Source: Deltaproteobacteria bacterium (GTDB lineage: Bacteria; Desulfobacterota; DSM-4660; Desulfatiglandales; HGW-15). From it: a stretch of 64,000 nt of DNA. This document shows positions 27,026 through 35,968 of the stretch, piece by piece (positions within the stretch are counted from its first letter, which is position 1; each line of letters opens with the position of its first letter). A program made the translations under genes and the position numbers. The notes beneath the pieces were generated by a model. It did not search any database, was not told the origin of the DNA, and saw only the letters and a program-made list of their open reading frames with translations. Location of the stretch: positions 1 through 64,000 of the forward strand of contig JAGVAP010000072.1 in the NCBI GenBank assembly GCA_020060215.1, given 5' to 3'.

Positions 27026-27622
27026 ATGAGCAAGAGGCTGGCATGGATCATTATACTTCTTTGCACCACAGGGCTGGTGTTTACCTCCTGTGCGGGGGTG
27101 CAGACCAAAGCCACAGAGGGTAACTTCAAGGCCCCGGCCGTGAAACTCACATCTTTCGAAGTGCCCCAGTACGACGGCTACTGGTACTATGCCAAGGCCG
27201 TGAAGCCGACCAAGGGAAAAGAGGATGACCGGGGAGCGCCGCTGCCCATGAGTTTTCTCTTCACTGTCGAAAACCCGAATCCCTATCCTGTCGTTCTCGA
27301 GGGAGTCACCTACACGGTGGCCTTTGACAACGACTTCGAGCTCATCACCACGAACAACAACGACTCCTACTGGATCCCGGCCGGAAAGACGGATCAGGTC
27401 CGTTTGAACACATTGATCACCGTCCGCTCCGCCCTCACCGCGCTGTTGCTGGCCAATGCTCCGCTCCTGAAGAACAAAGGGTGGGAGGCATTCAGCACAC
27501 TGGAGAGGTGGTGGCAGGATGTCCCCAACGGGACTTGCCCCGTCACCGTGAAGAACGCCTCGTTCACCTTCGTCGCGGACGGAGTGACCAAGGTGGTCCC
27601 GGTTCAGGCCAAGTTCCCATAG
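27026..27622 (+). CDS. LEA14-like lipoprotein
   Basis: A 198-residue predicted lipoprotein. The signal peptide ends in a lipobox-like FTSC (Cys about 23). The rest resembles a single LEA14/WHy beta-sandwich domain, with FTVENPNPYPVVLEGVTY as the characteristic Asn-Pro-rich core. The ATG at 27026 is preceded by GGGAGG. It is the last gene downstream of the transporter and probably co-transcribed; a link to transport is only by position. Confidence 0.72.
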   Translation: MSKRLAWIIILLCTTGLVFTSCAGVQTKATEGNFKAPAVKLTSFEVPQYDGYWYYAKAVKPTKGKEDDRGAPLPMSFLFTVENPNPYPVVLEGVTYTVAFDNDFELITTNNNDSYWIPAGKTDQVRLNTLITVRSALTALLLANAPLLKNKGWEAFSTLERWWQDVPNGTCPVTVKNASFTFVADGVTKVVPVQAKFP

Positions 27623-27731
27623 GGGTCCGATACGGAATCACCATTTTACAAGCAGGTTCCAACGCCTTTCGCCCGTACCCTGCCCTGAGGAATCGAAGGG
27701 TATCGAAGGGTGAGCTGACCCTTAGACGCGC

Positions 27732-27760
27732 TGGACGCCTGGACCGCCCTTTGCTATCCT
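27732..27760 (+). promoter_or_regulatory. Putative recO promoter
   Basis: TGGACG (27732-27737) and TATCCT (27755-27760) have a 17-base spacer. Transcription would start near 27767, which excludes the ATG at 27764 and favours the one at 27791 for RecO. A GAATCGAAGGGTATCGAAGGG repeat lies just upstream. Confidence 0.45.
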
Positions 27761-27790
27761 TTCATGGCAAAGGGCGGTCTTTTTGGAGCC

Positions 27791-28531
27791 ATGAAGTACT
27801 TCACGTCACCTTCCATTATCATGAGGATCAGGGATCTGGGGGAATCGGATCTGCTGGTCTCGTTTTTTACCCCTGACCAGGGGCAGCTGAAAGGGGTCGC
27901 CAAGGCTGCACGGAAGAGCCGGAGACGGTTTGCCAACTGCCTCGAGACCTTCTCCCTGGTGGAACTGGAATACGGTATCCGAAAGGAGGGCGGACTCTGC
28001 TTCATACGTACAGGGAGGCTGCTTGAGGGTTTCCCGGGCCTCCGGGACGATTTCAACACCCTATCCAAGGCAAGCTTCATGATCGAGCTCACGGAAACCC
28101 TTTTTCCGTCTGAGGTGGCGGACAGGGGGATGTTCGATCTGCTTCGTCAGTCCCTGAGCTGGCTGGCCTCGGGCAACCCATCGGATCAGACACTCCTCTT
28201 TTTCGAGGCGCGGGCACTTGCGCTCGGGGGATATGCGATCCGAACCGAAAGATGCTGCGTCTGCGGAAGGAGCTACACGCGCACGGGCACGGCCGTTTTC
28301 AAGCGGGAAAGCGGGGGGATTGCATGCCTCCGGTGTCAGCATCAGTCCATCGAGACGCCCCCCCTGAAACCCGAGAGCGTGAGTGTGCTGGAGGAGATGC
28401 AGCAGGGGGCGATCGCGGAGCCTGCATGCATCTGGGAGGGAGCGACGGAGGAGATCCGGCCCGTTATCGACCTGCATCGGGAATACCGTCTGGAGAGGCG
28501 ACTCAAGACGATAAAATACCTGAAGGAGTGA
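27791..28531 (+). CDS. recO: DNA repair protein RecO
   Basis: A protein of about 246 residues with the N-terminal OB-fold block IIMRIRDLGESDLLVSFFTPDQGQLKGVAKAARKSRRR divided over residues 9-46, and a zinc-knuckle (CCVCG...CLRC) in the C-terminal half. RecO helps load RecA at gaps with RecF and RecR. The start at 27791 aligns with known RecO N-termini; 27764 is an in-frame alternative. recO upstream of glyQS is a common order. Confidence 0.9.
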   Translation: MKYFTSPSIIMRIRDLGESDLLVSFFTPDQGQLKGVAKAARKSRRRFANCLETFSLVELEYGIRKEGGLCFIRTGRLLEGFPGLRDDFNTLSKASFMIELTETLFPSEVADRGMFDLLRQSLSWLASGNPSDQTLLFFEARALALGGYAIRTERCCVCGRSYTRTGTAVFKRESGGIACLRCQHQSIETPPLKPESVSVLEEMQQGAIAEPACIWEGATEEIRPVIDLHREYRLERRLKTIKYLKE

Positions 28532-29104
28532 ACGTCGAACATCGAACATTGACGGTCTCGTAAAGAGTCCGGTTGAGCCCACCTGTCATTTCGACCGAAG
28601 GGGGAAAGGAGTTTATCCTGAGGGAGCCGAAGGGCTCGAAATGACGATTTACGGGAACAACATTGAACGTCGGATCGAAAACACACCTAAGGCAATGGCT
28701 GGTCTTGAATACCCCTCTCGATCTCACTGCTGAATTCCTGTAGGATGGGTGGAGTGGAGCGAAACCCATCGGTTTTGAGGCAGTAGGCATGTTCAATCGC
28801 CGAATTGACGGGTTTCCCCCGGCTTAAGGCCTGCCGGGGTCCACCCATCCTACAAGAAGATACTCCCCTCTCTCAATCGCGGACAGGAATCGTAGGATGG
28901 ATGCGGCGCAGCGAAACCCATCGATTCGGCCAAACCCCTCGGTTCTCGCCGCCGCTCATGATGGGCTGCACTCCGTTCCACGCATCGTACGAGGCTACGA
29001 GGGAATCCGTATTTCTGCAATGCTGGGGTAAGGTGTTACCACGCAGTAACGGACGTCTATTTCATTCGATGTTGGACGTTCGAGGTTCATCCCCTGTTCG
29101 ACGT
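28532..29104. repeat. 570-base intergenic cluster of short dispersed repeats
   Basis: No gene is evident. The segment holds an inverted pair GTCATTTCGA/TCGAAATGAC (28585-28645), three GTAGGATGGGTGGAGCGAAACCCATC-like units of which one is inverted (28739-28772, 28810-28854, 28892-28923), and CGAACATCGAACATTG-type strings at both ends. These are families of short repeats often found scattered in environmental proteobacterial genomes. Confidence 0.7.
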
Positions 29105-29323
29105 TCATCCCTTCTCTTCGAGCTGCAGGATCTTCAATACCTCGGCGGTGAGCGCATCGTCGTCGAAGGAGAACGACACCATCCCGCGCTCCACCTCGAA
29201 GGATACGAGACGGCACCGGTATTCCTCCGCCACCTCCTCCAGGATCTCCCGGAAGCGCGCGGCATCCGGATGATCTTCGTCGTCCACGTCTTCTGAAAAG
29301 AGATCCACTTCGATAACGCCCAT
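29105..29323 (-). CDS. Small acidic hypothetical protein
   Basis: Seventy-two residues beginning MGVIEVDLFSEDVDDEDH, very acidic, with a predicted alpha/beta layout and no signal or membrane segment. The reading frame stays open upstream to 29482 and the extra sequence looks protein-like, so a longer form using a non-ATG start is possible. GAGGCG lies before the ATG at 29323. It is transcribed divergently from glyQ. I do not recognise the family. Confidence 0.5.
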   Translation of the reverse strand: MGVIEVDLFSEDVDDEDHPDAARFREILEEVAEEYRCRLVSFEVERGMVSFSFDDDALTAEVLKILQLEEKG

Positions 29324-29507
29324 CTCGCCTCTTCGCTGCCAGGGATAGCCGGGGAGGGTCTCCCGCACATCGATTCGAATCTGAAGAGAGGATAGCCGAA
29401 AAAGGCAAAAGGTCAAGGGCGGGGGGTGCGTATTGACATCACCCCCGCCTGGTGCTATTTGATCAAATTTGGCAACAAGCACTGTTGTAGAGAGGCTGGA
29501 GGAGCTT

Positions 29508-30377
29508 ATGACCTTTCAACAATTGATCTTGACCCTGGAGAGGTTCTGGGCCGACCGGGGATGCGTCATCCACCAGCCGTACGATCTCGAGGTCGGTGCA
29601 GGCACCTTTCATCCCGCCACGCTCCTGCGTGCACTCGGACCCGAGCCGTGGTCCGCCGCCTATGTCGAGCCGTCCAGGAGGCCCACCGATGGACGATACG
29701 GGGAGAACCCCAATCGCCTCGGTCACTATTACCAGTATCAGGTCATCATCAAGCCCTCTCCTCTGGAGATCCAGGAGATGTACCTGGACAGTCTGAGGGC
29801 CTTGGGGGTCGACCCGCTCGACCATGACATCCGATTCGTCGAGGACGATTGGGAATCTCCCACGCTGGGCGCTTCCGGACTAGGCTGGGAGGTATGGCTC
29901 GACGGGATGGAGATCACGCAGTTCACCTATTTTCAGCTCGCCGGCAGCATCAGGCTCGATCCCATATCCGTGGAGATCACCTATGGACTCGAGCGGATCG
30001 CCATGTATCTCCAGGGGAAGGAGAGCGTCTACGACCTGGCCTGGAACGACCGCATCACCTACGGAGATGTCCACAAGAGAAGCGAATGGGAGCTTTCCAC
30101 CTATAGCTTCGAGCTCGCGGATGTCGACATGCTGCGCAAGATGTTCGAGATGTACGAACGGGAGTCCATCCGGGTGAGCGAAAAGGGGATTGTCCTCCCG
30201 GCCTATGACTGCTGCCTGAAGTGCTCCCACATCTTCAACCTGCTGGATGCAAGGGGTGCCATCAGCGTGGCGGAGCGAACCTCCTATATCGACCGCATCC
30301 GGAACCTGGCAAGGCTTTCGGCCAGGAACTACCTCGCCCAGAGGGAGGAGATGGGGTTTCCTCTTCTGCGGGCATGA
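29508..30377 (+). CDS. glyQ: Glycine-tRNA ligase alpha subunit
   Basis: A 289-residue class II synthetase catalytic subunit starting [19 protein letters not shown] and containing [11 protein letters not shown], the [20 protein letters not shown] motif 2 region and [14 protein letters not shown]. It charges tRNA-Gly together with GlyS. GGAGGAGC sits just before the ATG at 29508; an upstream in-frame ATG at 29469 is less likely. Confidence 0.97.
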   Translation: MTFQQLILTLERFWADRGCVIHQPYDLEVGAGTFHPATLLRALGPEPWSAAYVEPSRRPTDGRYGENPNRLGHYYQYQVIIKPSPLEIQEMYLDSLRALGVDPLDHDIRFVEDDWESPTLGASGLGWEVWLDGMEITQFTYFQLAGSIRLDPISVEITYGLERIAMYLQGKESVYDLAWNDRITYGDVHKRSEWELSTYSFELADVDMLRKMFEMYERESIRVSEKGIVLPAYDCCLKCSHIFNLLDARGAISVAERTSYIDRIRNLARLSARNYLAQREEMGFPLLRA

Positions 30378-30542
30378 AACCGGGCAGTAGTAGCGCAGTG
30401 TCGGATGGAGGAACCAAGTTGGGGAACGGATAGAACCGCGACCGCCGTCGCGCCGGAGTGGCGCTTCGGTGCGTCACGAAGGCGGAAGGCGCGTACTCGG
30501 CCTCTTGGCGGTTCAGTTCCCTGGAATACGGGATCAGGAGAA

Positions 30543-32630
30543 ATGGACAAGATGGCGGGAGAGCTGTTGTTTGAAATCGGAACAGAGGAGATCCCATCGG
30601 ATTACCTGGACAACGGTCTTGCCGAGATGAAGCGCATAGCGGAATCTCTTTTGGAGGGCAATCGGATCACGGTTTCGGGTTCGGTCTCCACGCATGGCAC
30701 CCCGAGAAGGCTTGTCCTGATCGGAACGGGGCTCGCGACGAGGCAGCAGGACGCCGTGCAGCAAGTGATGGGGCCCCCCAGGAAGGCCGCGTATGACCAG
30801 CAGGGGAGACCTACGAAGGCCGCCATCGGGTTCGCGCAGAAGCAGTCCGTCCAGGTAGAGGAACTTCAGACGATAGAGACCCCCAAGGGTGAATACCTGT
30901 TCGTGAGGCGGAAGATTCAGGGGCGGGAGACCTTCGAGATGCTCTCGGAGCTGATTCCCCGGCTCGTCTCCGATATCCCGTGGCCCAAGTCCATGCGCTG
31001 GGGGAAGGAGTCCCTCTCCTTTGTTCGCCCTGTGCATTGGATGGTGGCCCTTTACGACGGCAAGGTCATTCCCTTTGAGCTCGCGGGGATCAAGAGCGGC
31101 AACAGGACCCGCGGGCACCGGTTCCTCTCGCCCGGCGAGGTCGAGGTCTCCGGAGTGGACGATTACCTGAAAAGGCTGAGATCGCTGTACGTGGTCCTCG
31201 ATCGGAAAGAGCGGATGGCCATGGTGGAAAAAGAGGTCCTCCGCGCGGCGGACGCGGTCTCCGGCGATCCCGTCATGGATCCCGAACTTGTTTCCACGGT
31301 CACCAATATGGTGGAGCTGCCGACCGCCGTCTCCGGCACATTCGATCCGGGATTTCTTCGGATCCCGGATCCAGTGCTCATCACGGCTATGAAGAAACAC
31401 CAGAAGTACTTCGCGGTGCGGGACAGGCAGGAAAAGCTGATGCCCTGTTTCGTGGCCATGAACAACACCCGGGCAAGGGACGAGTCGGTCGTGAGGAGGG
31501 GGCACGAGAGGGTCTTGCGAGCGAGGCTCTCGGATGCGGATTTCTTCTTCAAGGAAGACCGGAAGAGGCCGCTCCTGGACAGGCTGAAAGACCTCAGAGG
31601 GGTCGTCTATCAGGCGCAGCTGGGGACCTCCTACGACAAGGTGCGGCGTTTCACCAGGGTCGCGGAGTACCTCTCCGAGCGGATTGCGCCGGAGAAGATC
31701 AGCGAGATCCGACTCGCTTCCGCGCTGTGCAAGTGCGATCTGGTCACCAGCATGGTCATGGAATTCCCCACACTCCAGGGCGTCATGGGCACTGAGTACG
31801 CGCGCATCGACGGACACCCGGAGGAGGTCTGTGTGGCCATCCGCGAGCACTACCTCCCCGAGCGTGCGGGAGGTCCTTTGCCGTCCTCGGTGGTGGGCGC
31901 CGTCGTGGGAGTAGCGGACAGGATGGACACGATCGCCGGCTTCTTCGCGATCCAGCTCGAGCCGACCGGCGCCGCTGATCCCTATGCCCTTCGAAGGCAC
32001 GCGCTGGCCATCGTCAGGATCGTCGAGGATCGGGGGTGGCCGATCTCTCTCCAGGACCTGATCCGCAGTGCGCTCTCCATCCTGGGGGAGACCCTTTCCT
32101 TCGACCGGGACGGGGTCGAAAAGAAGATCACAGACTTCTTCAAGGAGAGATACCGGCAGATGATGCTGAGGTCCGAGTTCGGCCCCGATCTGGTCGAGGC
32201 GGTCCTGTCCGTCGGGTTCGACCGGATCGACGATCTGCGGCCCAGGATCGATCACCTGTCGAGGTTCATGAAGGAGTCCGATGAATCCACGTCCCTGGTC
32301 CTGGCCTCGAAAAGGGTATCGAACATCCTGAAGAACCAGGAGAGGTCGACCGACGTGAATCCGGCCCTGTTTCGCGACCCGAGCGAGTCCTCGCTCTGGG
32401 AGGCCTGTTCGGGTGCCAGGGACGAGGTCCGTCAGATGGTCGAGAAGGGGGACTACCTGGGTGCGCTGAACCGGATGGCGGGGTTGCGGAAGCCCGTAGA
32501 CGATTTCTTCGAAGCCGTGGAGATCCTGACCAAGAGCGATCCTGCGGTCAGGAACAACAGGGTCGCCATGCTCCACGTGCTCTCCGGGCTGCTGTCGAGC
32601 ATAGCGGACTTTTCAAAGTTTGCGGTGTGA
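30543..32630 (+). CDS. glyS: Glycine-tRNA ligase beta subunit
   Basis: A 695-residue protein of normal GlyS length that starts with LLFEIGTEEIPSDYL. It contains PKSMRWG and, further on, EFPTLQGVMG and DPYALRRHALAIVRI, all hallmark GlyS blocks including the central HD-like region. It binds tRNA and completes the alpha2beta2 enzyme. AGGAGA precedes the ATG at 30543. The frame is open back to 30405, but there is no ribosome site there. The 165-base gap after glyQ contains no separate gene. Confidence 0.96.
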   Translation: MDKMAGELLFEIGTEEIPSDYLDNGLAEMKRIAESLLEGNRITVSGSVSTHGTPRRLVLIGTGLATRQQDAVQQVMGPPRKAAYDQQGRPTKAAIGFAQKQSVQVEELQTIETPKGEYLFVRRKIQGRETFEMLSELIPRLVSDIPWPKSMRWGKESLSFVRPVHWMVALYDGKVIPFELAGIKSGNRTRGHRFLSPGEVEVSGVDDYLKRLRSLYVVLDRKERMAMVEKEVLRAADAVSGDPVMDPELVSTVTNMVELPTAVSGTFDPGFLRIPDPVLITAMKKHQKYFAVRDRQEKLMPCFVAMNNTRARDESVVRRGHERVLRARLSDADFFFKEDRKRPLLDRLKDLRGVVYQAQLGTSYDKVRRFTRVAEYLSERIAPEKISEIRLASALCKCDLVTSMVMEFPTLQGVMGTEYARIDGHPEEVCVAIREHYLPERAGGPLPSSVVGAVVGVADRMDTIAGFFAIQLEPTGAADPYALRRHALAIVRIVEDRGWPISLQDLIRSALSILGETLSFDRDGVEKKITDFFKERYRQMMLRSEFGPDLVEAVLSVGFDRIDDLRPRIDHLSRFMKESDESTSLVLASKRVSNILKNQERSTDVNPALFRDPSESSLWEACSGARDEVRQMVEKGDYLGALNRMAGLRKPVDDFFEAVEILTKSDPAVRNNRVAMLHVLSGLLSSIADFSKFAV

Positions 32631-32721
32631 GACAAAGCGTAAGGGTTCTCGCGCACGGACGCTGAGACGCAGAGGGTTGCGGGCTGCATCCTGTTATCCT
32701 GCATCTTAAGATCCTGGGTCT

Positions 32722-33954
32722 TCAGTTCGGCTTCTTGATGAGCACATACAGCTCGCCCGGCTCTTTCATGTGCCCTGCCGCAATCTCCGCATAGAGATCG
32801 TCTCCCCAGAACAGATCGGCCCTTCCCGGACCCTTGATGGCCCCCCCTGTATCCTGATTCATCATGAAACGGGAGAATTCCTTCCAACCCACAATCCTGT
32901 TTTCCCGGTCCAGCACAGGCCTTCTGGTCTTTACAAAGCACAGGGCACCCTTCGGGAACAGCCTGGCGTCCAGTGCAACCGATCTTCCGGGTGTAAGGGG
33001 CACGTTGATGTTCCCGAAAGGACCTCCCTTTGAGGACTTGAAAAAGACATAGGAGGGGTTTTGGTTCAGCACCTCCTGCCGGACCTGCGGATGATCGGTC
33101 AGGTACCGGCGGATGCTCTGCATGGACATCTCGTCCCTCGAGAGCAGGCCCCGGTCCAGCATGTATCTCCCGATGCTCTGGTAGGGGCGACCGTTGGATG
33201 CCTCGTAGCCCACCCGTGCTATGGTCTCGTCCGGCAGCCTCAGTCGGCCGGAGCCCTGGATCTGAAGGAAGGCGACGTCCAAAGGGTCTTTCAGCCATGC
33301 GAGCTCCAGTTTTCTGCCGGCCAGCGCCCGGTCTTCTTCTATCTCCTTTCTCGTATAGTATGGGACCACCTTCTTCCCTGCAATCCGCGCCACGATGCTC
33401 TTCCCCTTGAGTTCCTCCTTGAAAGGGGTGAGATCGATATTTATAAGGTCATCAGGTCTCTTGTAGATCGGATGCCTGAAGGTTGCGTCCGGGACAAGAC
33501 TGGCCTCGTAGGTGGGCTCATAGTAGCCGGTAAAAAGAACCTTGCCGTCTTCGGAGCGGCCTTTCGCCTTGTAGACGTAGAAATCCTTTCTCACCGCCCT
33601 GTTGACTTCTTCCGAACTCCTGCTGTTCCGAGTCAAGGCGAGGAGTGCTTCCTGGCTTTCGATGACGGTCCTGCAGGTGTATTTGTCTCCGCCATAATCG
33701 AAAACGTGGTCCGGGTCGATCCGGCGAAGATAGGCAAGGCTGTGACCGACTGCGCTTTCCAGGGATGCAAGCCCCAAATCATCCCTCAAGTCGGGCAAGA
33801 AGAAGCGGATGCGGGACAGGGCCTCCTCAGGCCTGACGGGCTCTTTCTGGAGGGCCGGTCGACATCCGGAGCCAAAGAGGATGAAGACCAGGATCGGGAC
33901 GATCCAAAATGCTCTTCCATGAGCTTTTCCTGTTTTTCTATGGTCCTGATTCAT
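32722..33954 (-). CDS. mltA: Membrane-bound lytic murein transglycosylase A
   Basis: A 410-residue lipoprotein with a signal peptide ending in the lipobox LFGSGC (Cys at about 31). The MltA barrel domain is recognised by FTGYYEPTYEASL, IQGSGRLRLPDE and VGYEASNGRPYQSIG. The C-terminal 3D domain has LFPKGALCF and MMNQDTGGAIKGPGRADLFWG with its catalytic aspartates. It cleaves peptidoglycan at the outer membrane to 1,6-anhydro products. The ATG at 33954 matches the signal peptide; the frame is open to 34014. Confidence 0.93.
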   Translation of the reverse strand: MNQDHRKTGKAHGRAFWIVPILVFILFGSGCRPALQKEPVRPEEALSRIRFFLPDLRDDLGLASLESAVGHSLAYLRRIDPDHVFDYGGDKYTCRTVIESQEALLALTRNSRSSEEVNRAVRKDFYVYKAKGRSEDGKVLFTGYYEPTYEASLVPDATFRHPIYKRPDDLINIDLTPFKEELKGKSIVARIAGKKVVPYYTRKEIEEDRALAGRKLELAWLKDPLDVAFLQIQGSGRLRLPDETIARVGYEASNGRPYQSIGRYMLDRGLLSRDEMSMQSIRRYLTDHPQVRQEVLNQNPSYVFFKSSKGGPFGNINVPLTPGRSVALDARLFPKGALCFVKTRRPVLDRENRIVGWKEFSRFMMNQDTGGAIKGPGRADLFWGDDLYAEIAAGHMKEPGELYVLIKKPN

Positions 33955-34139
33955 GATATGAGATCCCCTCGGTGACGGGACAGTACCACGGCAGAGAGGA
34001 AACGAGAACATCAAAAAGCCCTTAAGTGTGTTCTTTTTGCAACAGCCTCATGCGGACAGGCTTCTGGGGTTCCATGGGGTTGACCAGGGTTTCGAGGAAA
34101 ATGAGAGGCTTAGATTCTCACCACCTCGATACTCCTTCA

Positions 34140-34155
34140 TGGCACGTAAATTGCT
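34140..34155 (+). promoter_or_regulatory. Sigma54 (RpoN) promoter upstream of lpxC
   Basis: TGGCACG-TAAA-TTGCT matches the -24/-12 consensus TGGCACG-N4-TTGCW at every position with correct spacing. Transcription would begin near 34166, about 47 bases before the lpxC start codon. No similar match was found in the other intergenic regions. It predicts enhancer-dependent, signal-responsive transcription of lpxC. Confidence 0.75.
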
Positions 34156-34212
34156 ATCCTTATTGGCGCTTTTCTGAAACGGCATTCAGTCCATCCGGGG
34201 AGGACGCGGATT

Positions 34213-35142
34213 TTGGATTATCGACAACGCACCATACGTAACGAAGCAAGCTGCACGGGAATTGGACTTCACTCCGGCAAGAAAGTTGAACTGTCCATCA
34301 AGCCTGCTCCGATCAACCATGGGATAAGGTTCGTCAGAAGAGATGCGCGGATCCCTTCAACGGTTCGGGCCTGCTTCCAAAATGTCGTCGACACGAACCT
34401 GTCCACCAGCATAGGCTTTAACGGCTACAAGGTCTCCACCATCGAGCATCTGATGGCCGCTTTTTTCGGTCTGGGCATCGACAACGCCATTGTGGAATTG
34501 AGCGGACCAGAAGTCCCGATCATGGATGGGAGTGCGGCCCCCTTTGTGTTCCTGCTGAAAAATGCCGGGGTCGTCGAACAGAAGGCGCCCAAGCGATTCA
34601 TCGTCATCCAGAAGCCCTTTGAGGTTCGTGAGGAGGGCAAGTCGGTCTCCCTCCGCCCGTCGAAGGAGCTGAAGATCACCTACACCATCGACTTCTCCCA
34701 TCCGCTTCTCAGAAATCAGCGCTATGAGCTGCATTTTTCGGGTAGGGACTTCGTGCAGGAGATCAGCCGCGCAAGGACCTTCGGATTCCTCAAGGACATC
34801 CAGGTCCTCAGGAGCAACGGTCTCGCCATGGGAGGGTCCCTGGACAACGCCATCGTCATTGACGACTTCAGGGTGCTCAATGAGGACGGCCTGAGGTACA
34901 AGGACGAATTCGTAAGGCACAAGATACTGGATTTCATAGGCGATCTGGCCATCCTCGGCGTACCGATCATCGGACATTTCGTCGTCCGGAAATCCGGACA
35001 TTCCCTGAATCAGGCCGTGTTGAAAAAGCTGATGGCCCACAAGGAGTGCTGGCAGGAGATCACATTCAACAGCCCCCAGGAGGCCTGCCAGGACGAAGTG
35101 AAGATCCCCGTGTTCGGGTCCCTGGAAACCGTCATGGCGTAA
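34213..35142 (+). CDS. lpxC: UDP-3-O-acyl-N-acetylglucosamine deacetylase
   Basis: A 309-residue zinc amidase that commits UDP-3-O-acyl-GlcNAc to lipid A. It contains SCTGIGLHSGK near the start, the zinc histidine in STIEHLMAAFFGLGIDN, MDGSAAPFV, and the HKILDFIGDL and GHFVVRKSGHSLN metal and catalytic motifs. The start is TTG at 34213, preceded by GGGGAGG; no closer ATG fits the family start. A sigma54 promoter precedes it. Confidence 0.96.
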   Translation: MDYRQRTIRNEASCTGIGLHSGKKVELSIKPAPINHGIRFVRRDARIPSTVRACFQNVVDTNLSTSIGFNGYKVSTIEHLMAAFFGLGIDNAIVELSGPEVPIMDGSAAPFVFLLKNAGVVEQKAPKRFIVIQKPFEVREEGKSVSLRPSKELKITYTIDFSHPLLRNQRYELHFSGRDFVQEISRARTFGFLKDIQVLRSNGLAMGGSLDNAIVIDDFRVLNEDGLRYKDEFVRHKILDFIGDLAILGVPIIGHFVVRKSGHSLNQAVLKKLMAHKECWQEITFNSPQEACQDEVKIPVFGSLETVMA

Positions 35143-35147
35143 ACTCC

Positions 35148-35211
35148 GCCACGAAGACACCAAGTCTCACGAAGAAGCGTTCGTTTCTTTGTGTGTTTGT
35201 GTCTTGGTGGC
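35148..35211. repeat. GCCACGAAGACAC-type inverted repeat after lpxC
   Basis: GCCACGAAGACACCAAG is mirrored by TTGTGTCTTGGTGGC. The same family occurs at 40661-40719 and 63848-63874. From 35225 to 35335 follow CGTTCGATGTCCGA and ACATTGGACATTG strings of other repeat families. Confidence 0.6.
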
Positions 35212-35400
35212 CGCTCCCCTATGTGCGGTCCGACGGTCGGCGTTCGATGTCCGATCTTCTCCTCTCGAACCTCTCTTCTTTCCTTGGAAATTGGTCATTC
35301 CGCATTCTACATTGGACATTGATATTCCTCTCGGGTATGATCTTATCTCGTCAATTTTCCTGATTTTTTTACCTCCATTCACCTCGGTTCCGGGTCGGGC

Positions 35401-35964
35401 ATGCGTAAGTTCGTCTCCCTCATTCTGCCGTTGTCCATCCTTCTTTTCTTCGCCGCGGCCACTGCTTACGGCAGAAAGGCCTACCTGACGGACATCGTGG
35501 TCACCAATACGAGGGACCATCTTCTCCTCTATTTCACCGTGAACGACTGTTTTACACCGCAGATGAACGCAGCCATCGAGAGCGGGCTCAACATGACTTT
35601 TGTCTTTTTTGTGAAGGTCTCTGAAAAGAGACCCCTGCTATGGGACAGGGTGATCGCGAGCACGGAGATCAGCCACAGCATCAAATACGATCACCTCAAG
35701 AACGTCTACGAGGTGAGACTCTCGGAGAACAGCGACAAGCCCGTCGTGGTCAAGAGCTTCGAAGATGCCAAGAAACTGATGGCGGAGGTGGCTGGACTGA
35801 AGCTGGTTCCCCTCCAGAATCTGCGGAAGGGGGGCAGCTACCAGGTCAGGATGATGGCCGAACTCGACCGGATCAAGCTGCCCCTCTACCTTCATTACGT
35901 GCTGTTCTTTTTGTCTCTCTGGGATTTTGAGACCGATTGGGCGGCCGTGGATTTCAGGTATTGA
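35401..35964 (+). CDS. DUF4390 family exported protein
   Basis: A 187-residue protein with an N-terminal signal peptide (about residues 1-23, ending AAATAYG) and a beta-rich body containing FTVNDCFTPQMNAAIESGL, as in the DUF4390 family. In many proteobacteria this gene stands directly before ntrY. Here it ends four bases before the kinase start, so the two are coupled. Function is not established; a periplasmic accessory role for the kinase is a fair inference. Confidence 0.82.
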   Translation: MRKFVSLILPLSILLFFAAATAYGRKAYLTDIVVTNTRDHLLLYFTVNDCFTPQMNAAIESGLNMTFVFFVKVSEKRPLLWDRVIASTEISHSIKYDHLKNVYEVRLSENSDKPVVVKSFEDAKKLMAEVAGLKLVPLQNLRKGGSYQVRMMAELDRIKLPLYLHYVLFFLSLWDFETDWAAVDFRY

Positions 35965-35968
35965 AGGG

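Noticed and set aside
30534..32576. 680-codon open frame opposite glyS
   Set aside because: Antisense shadow of a conserved synthetase gene, rich in Arg, His, Asp and Pro as shadow frames usually are.
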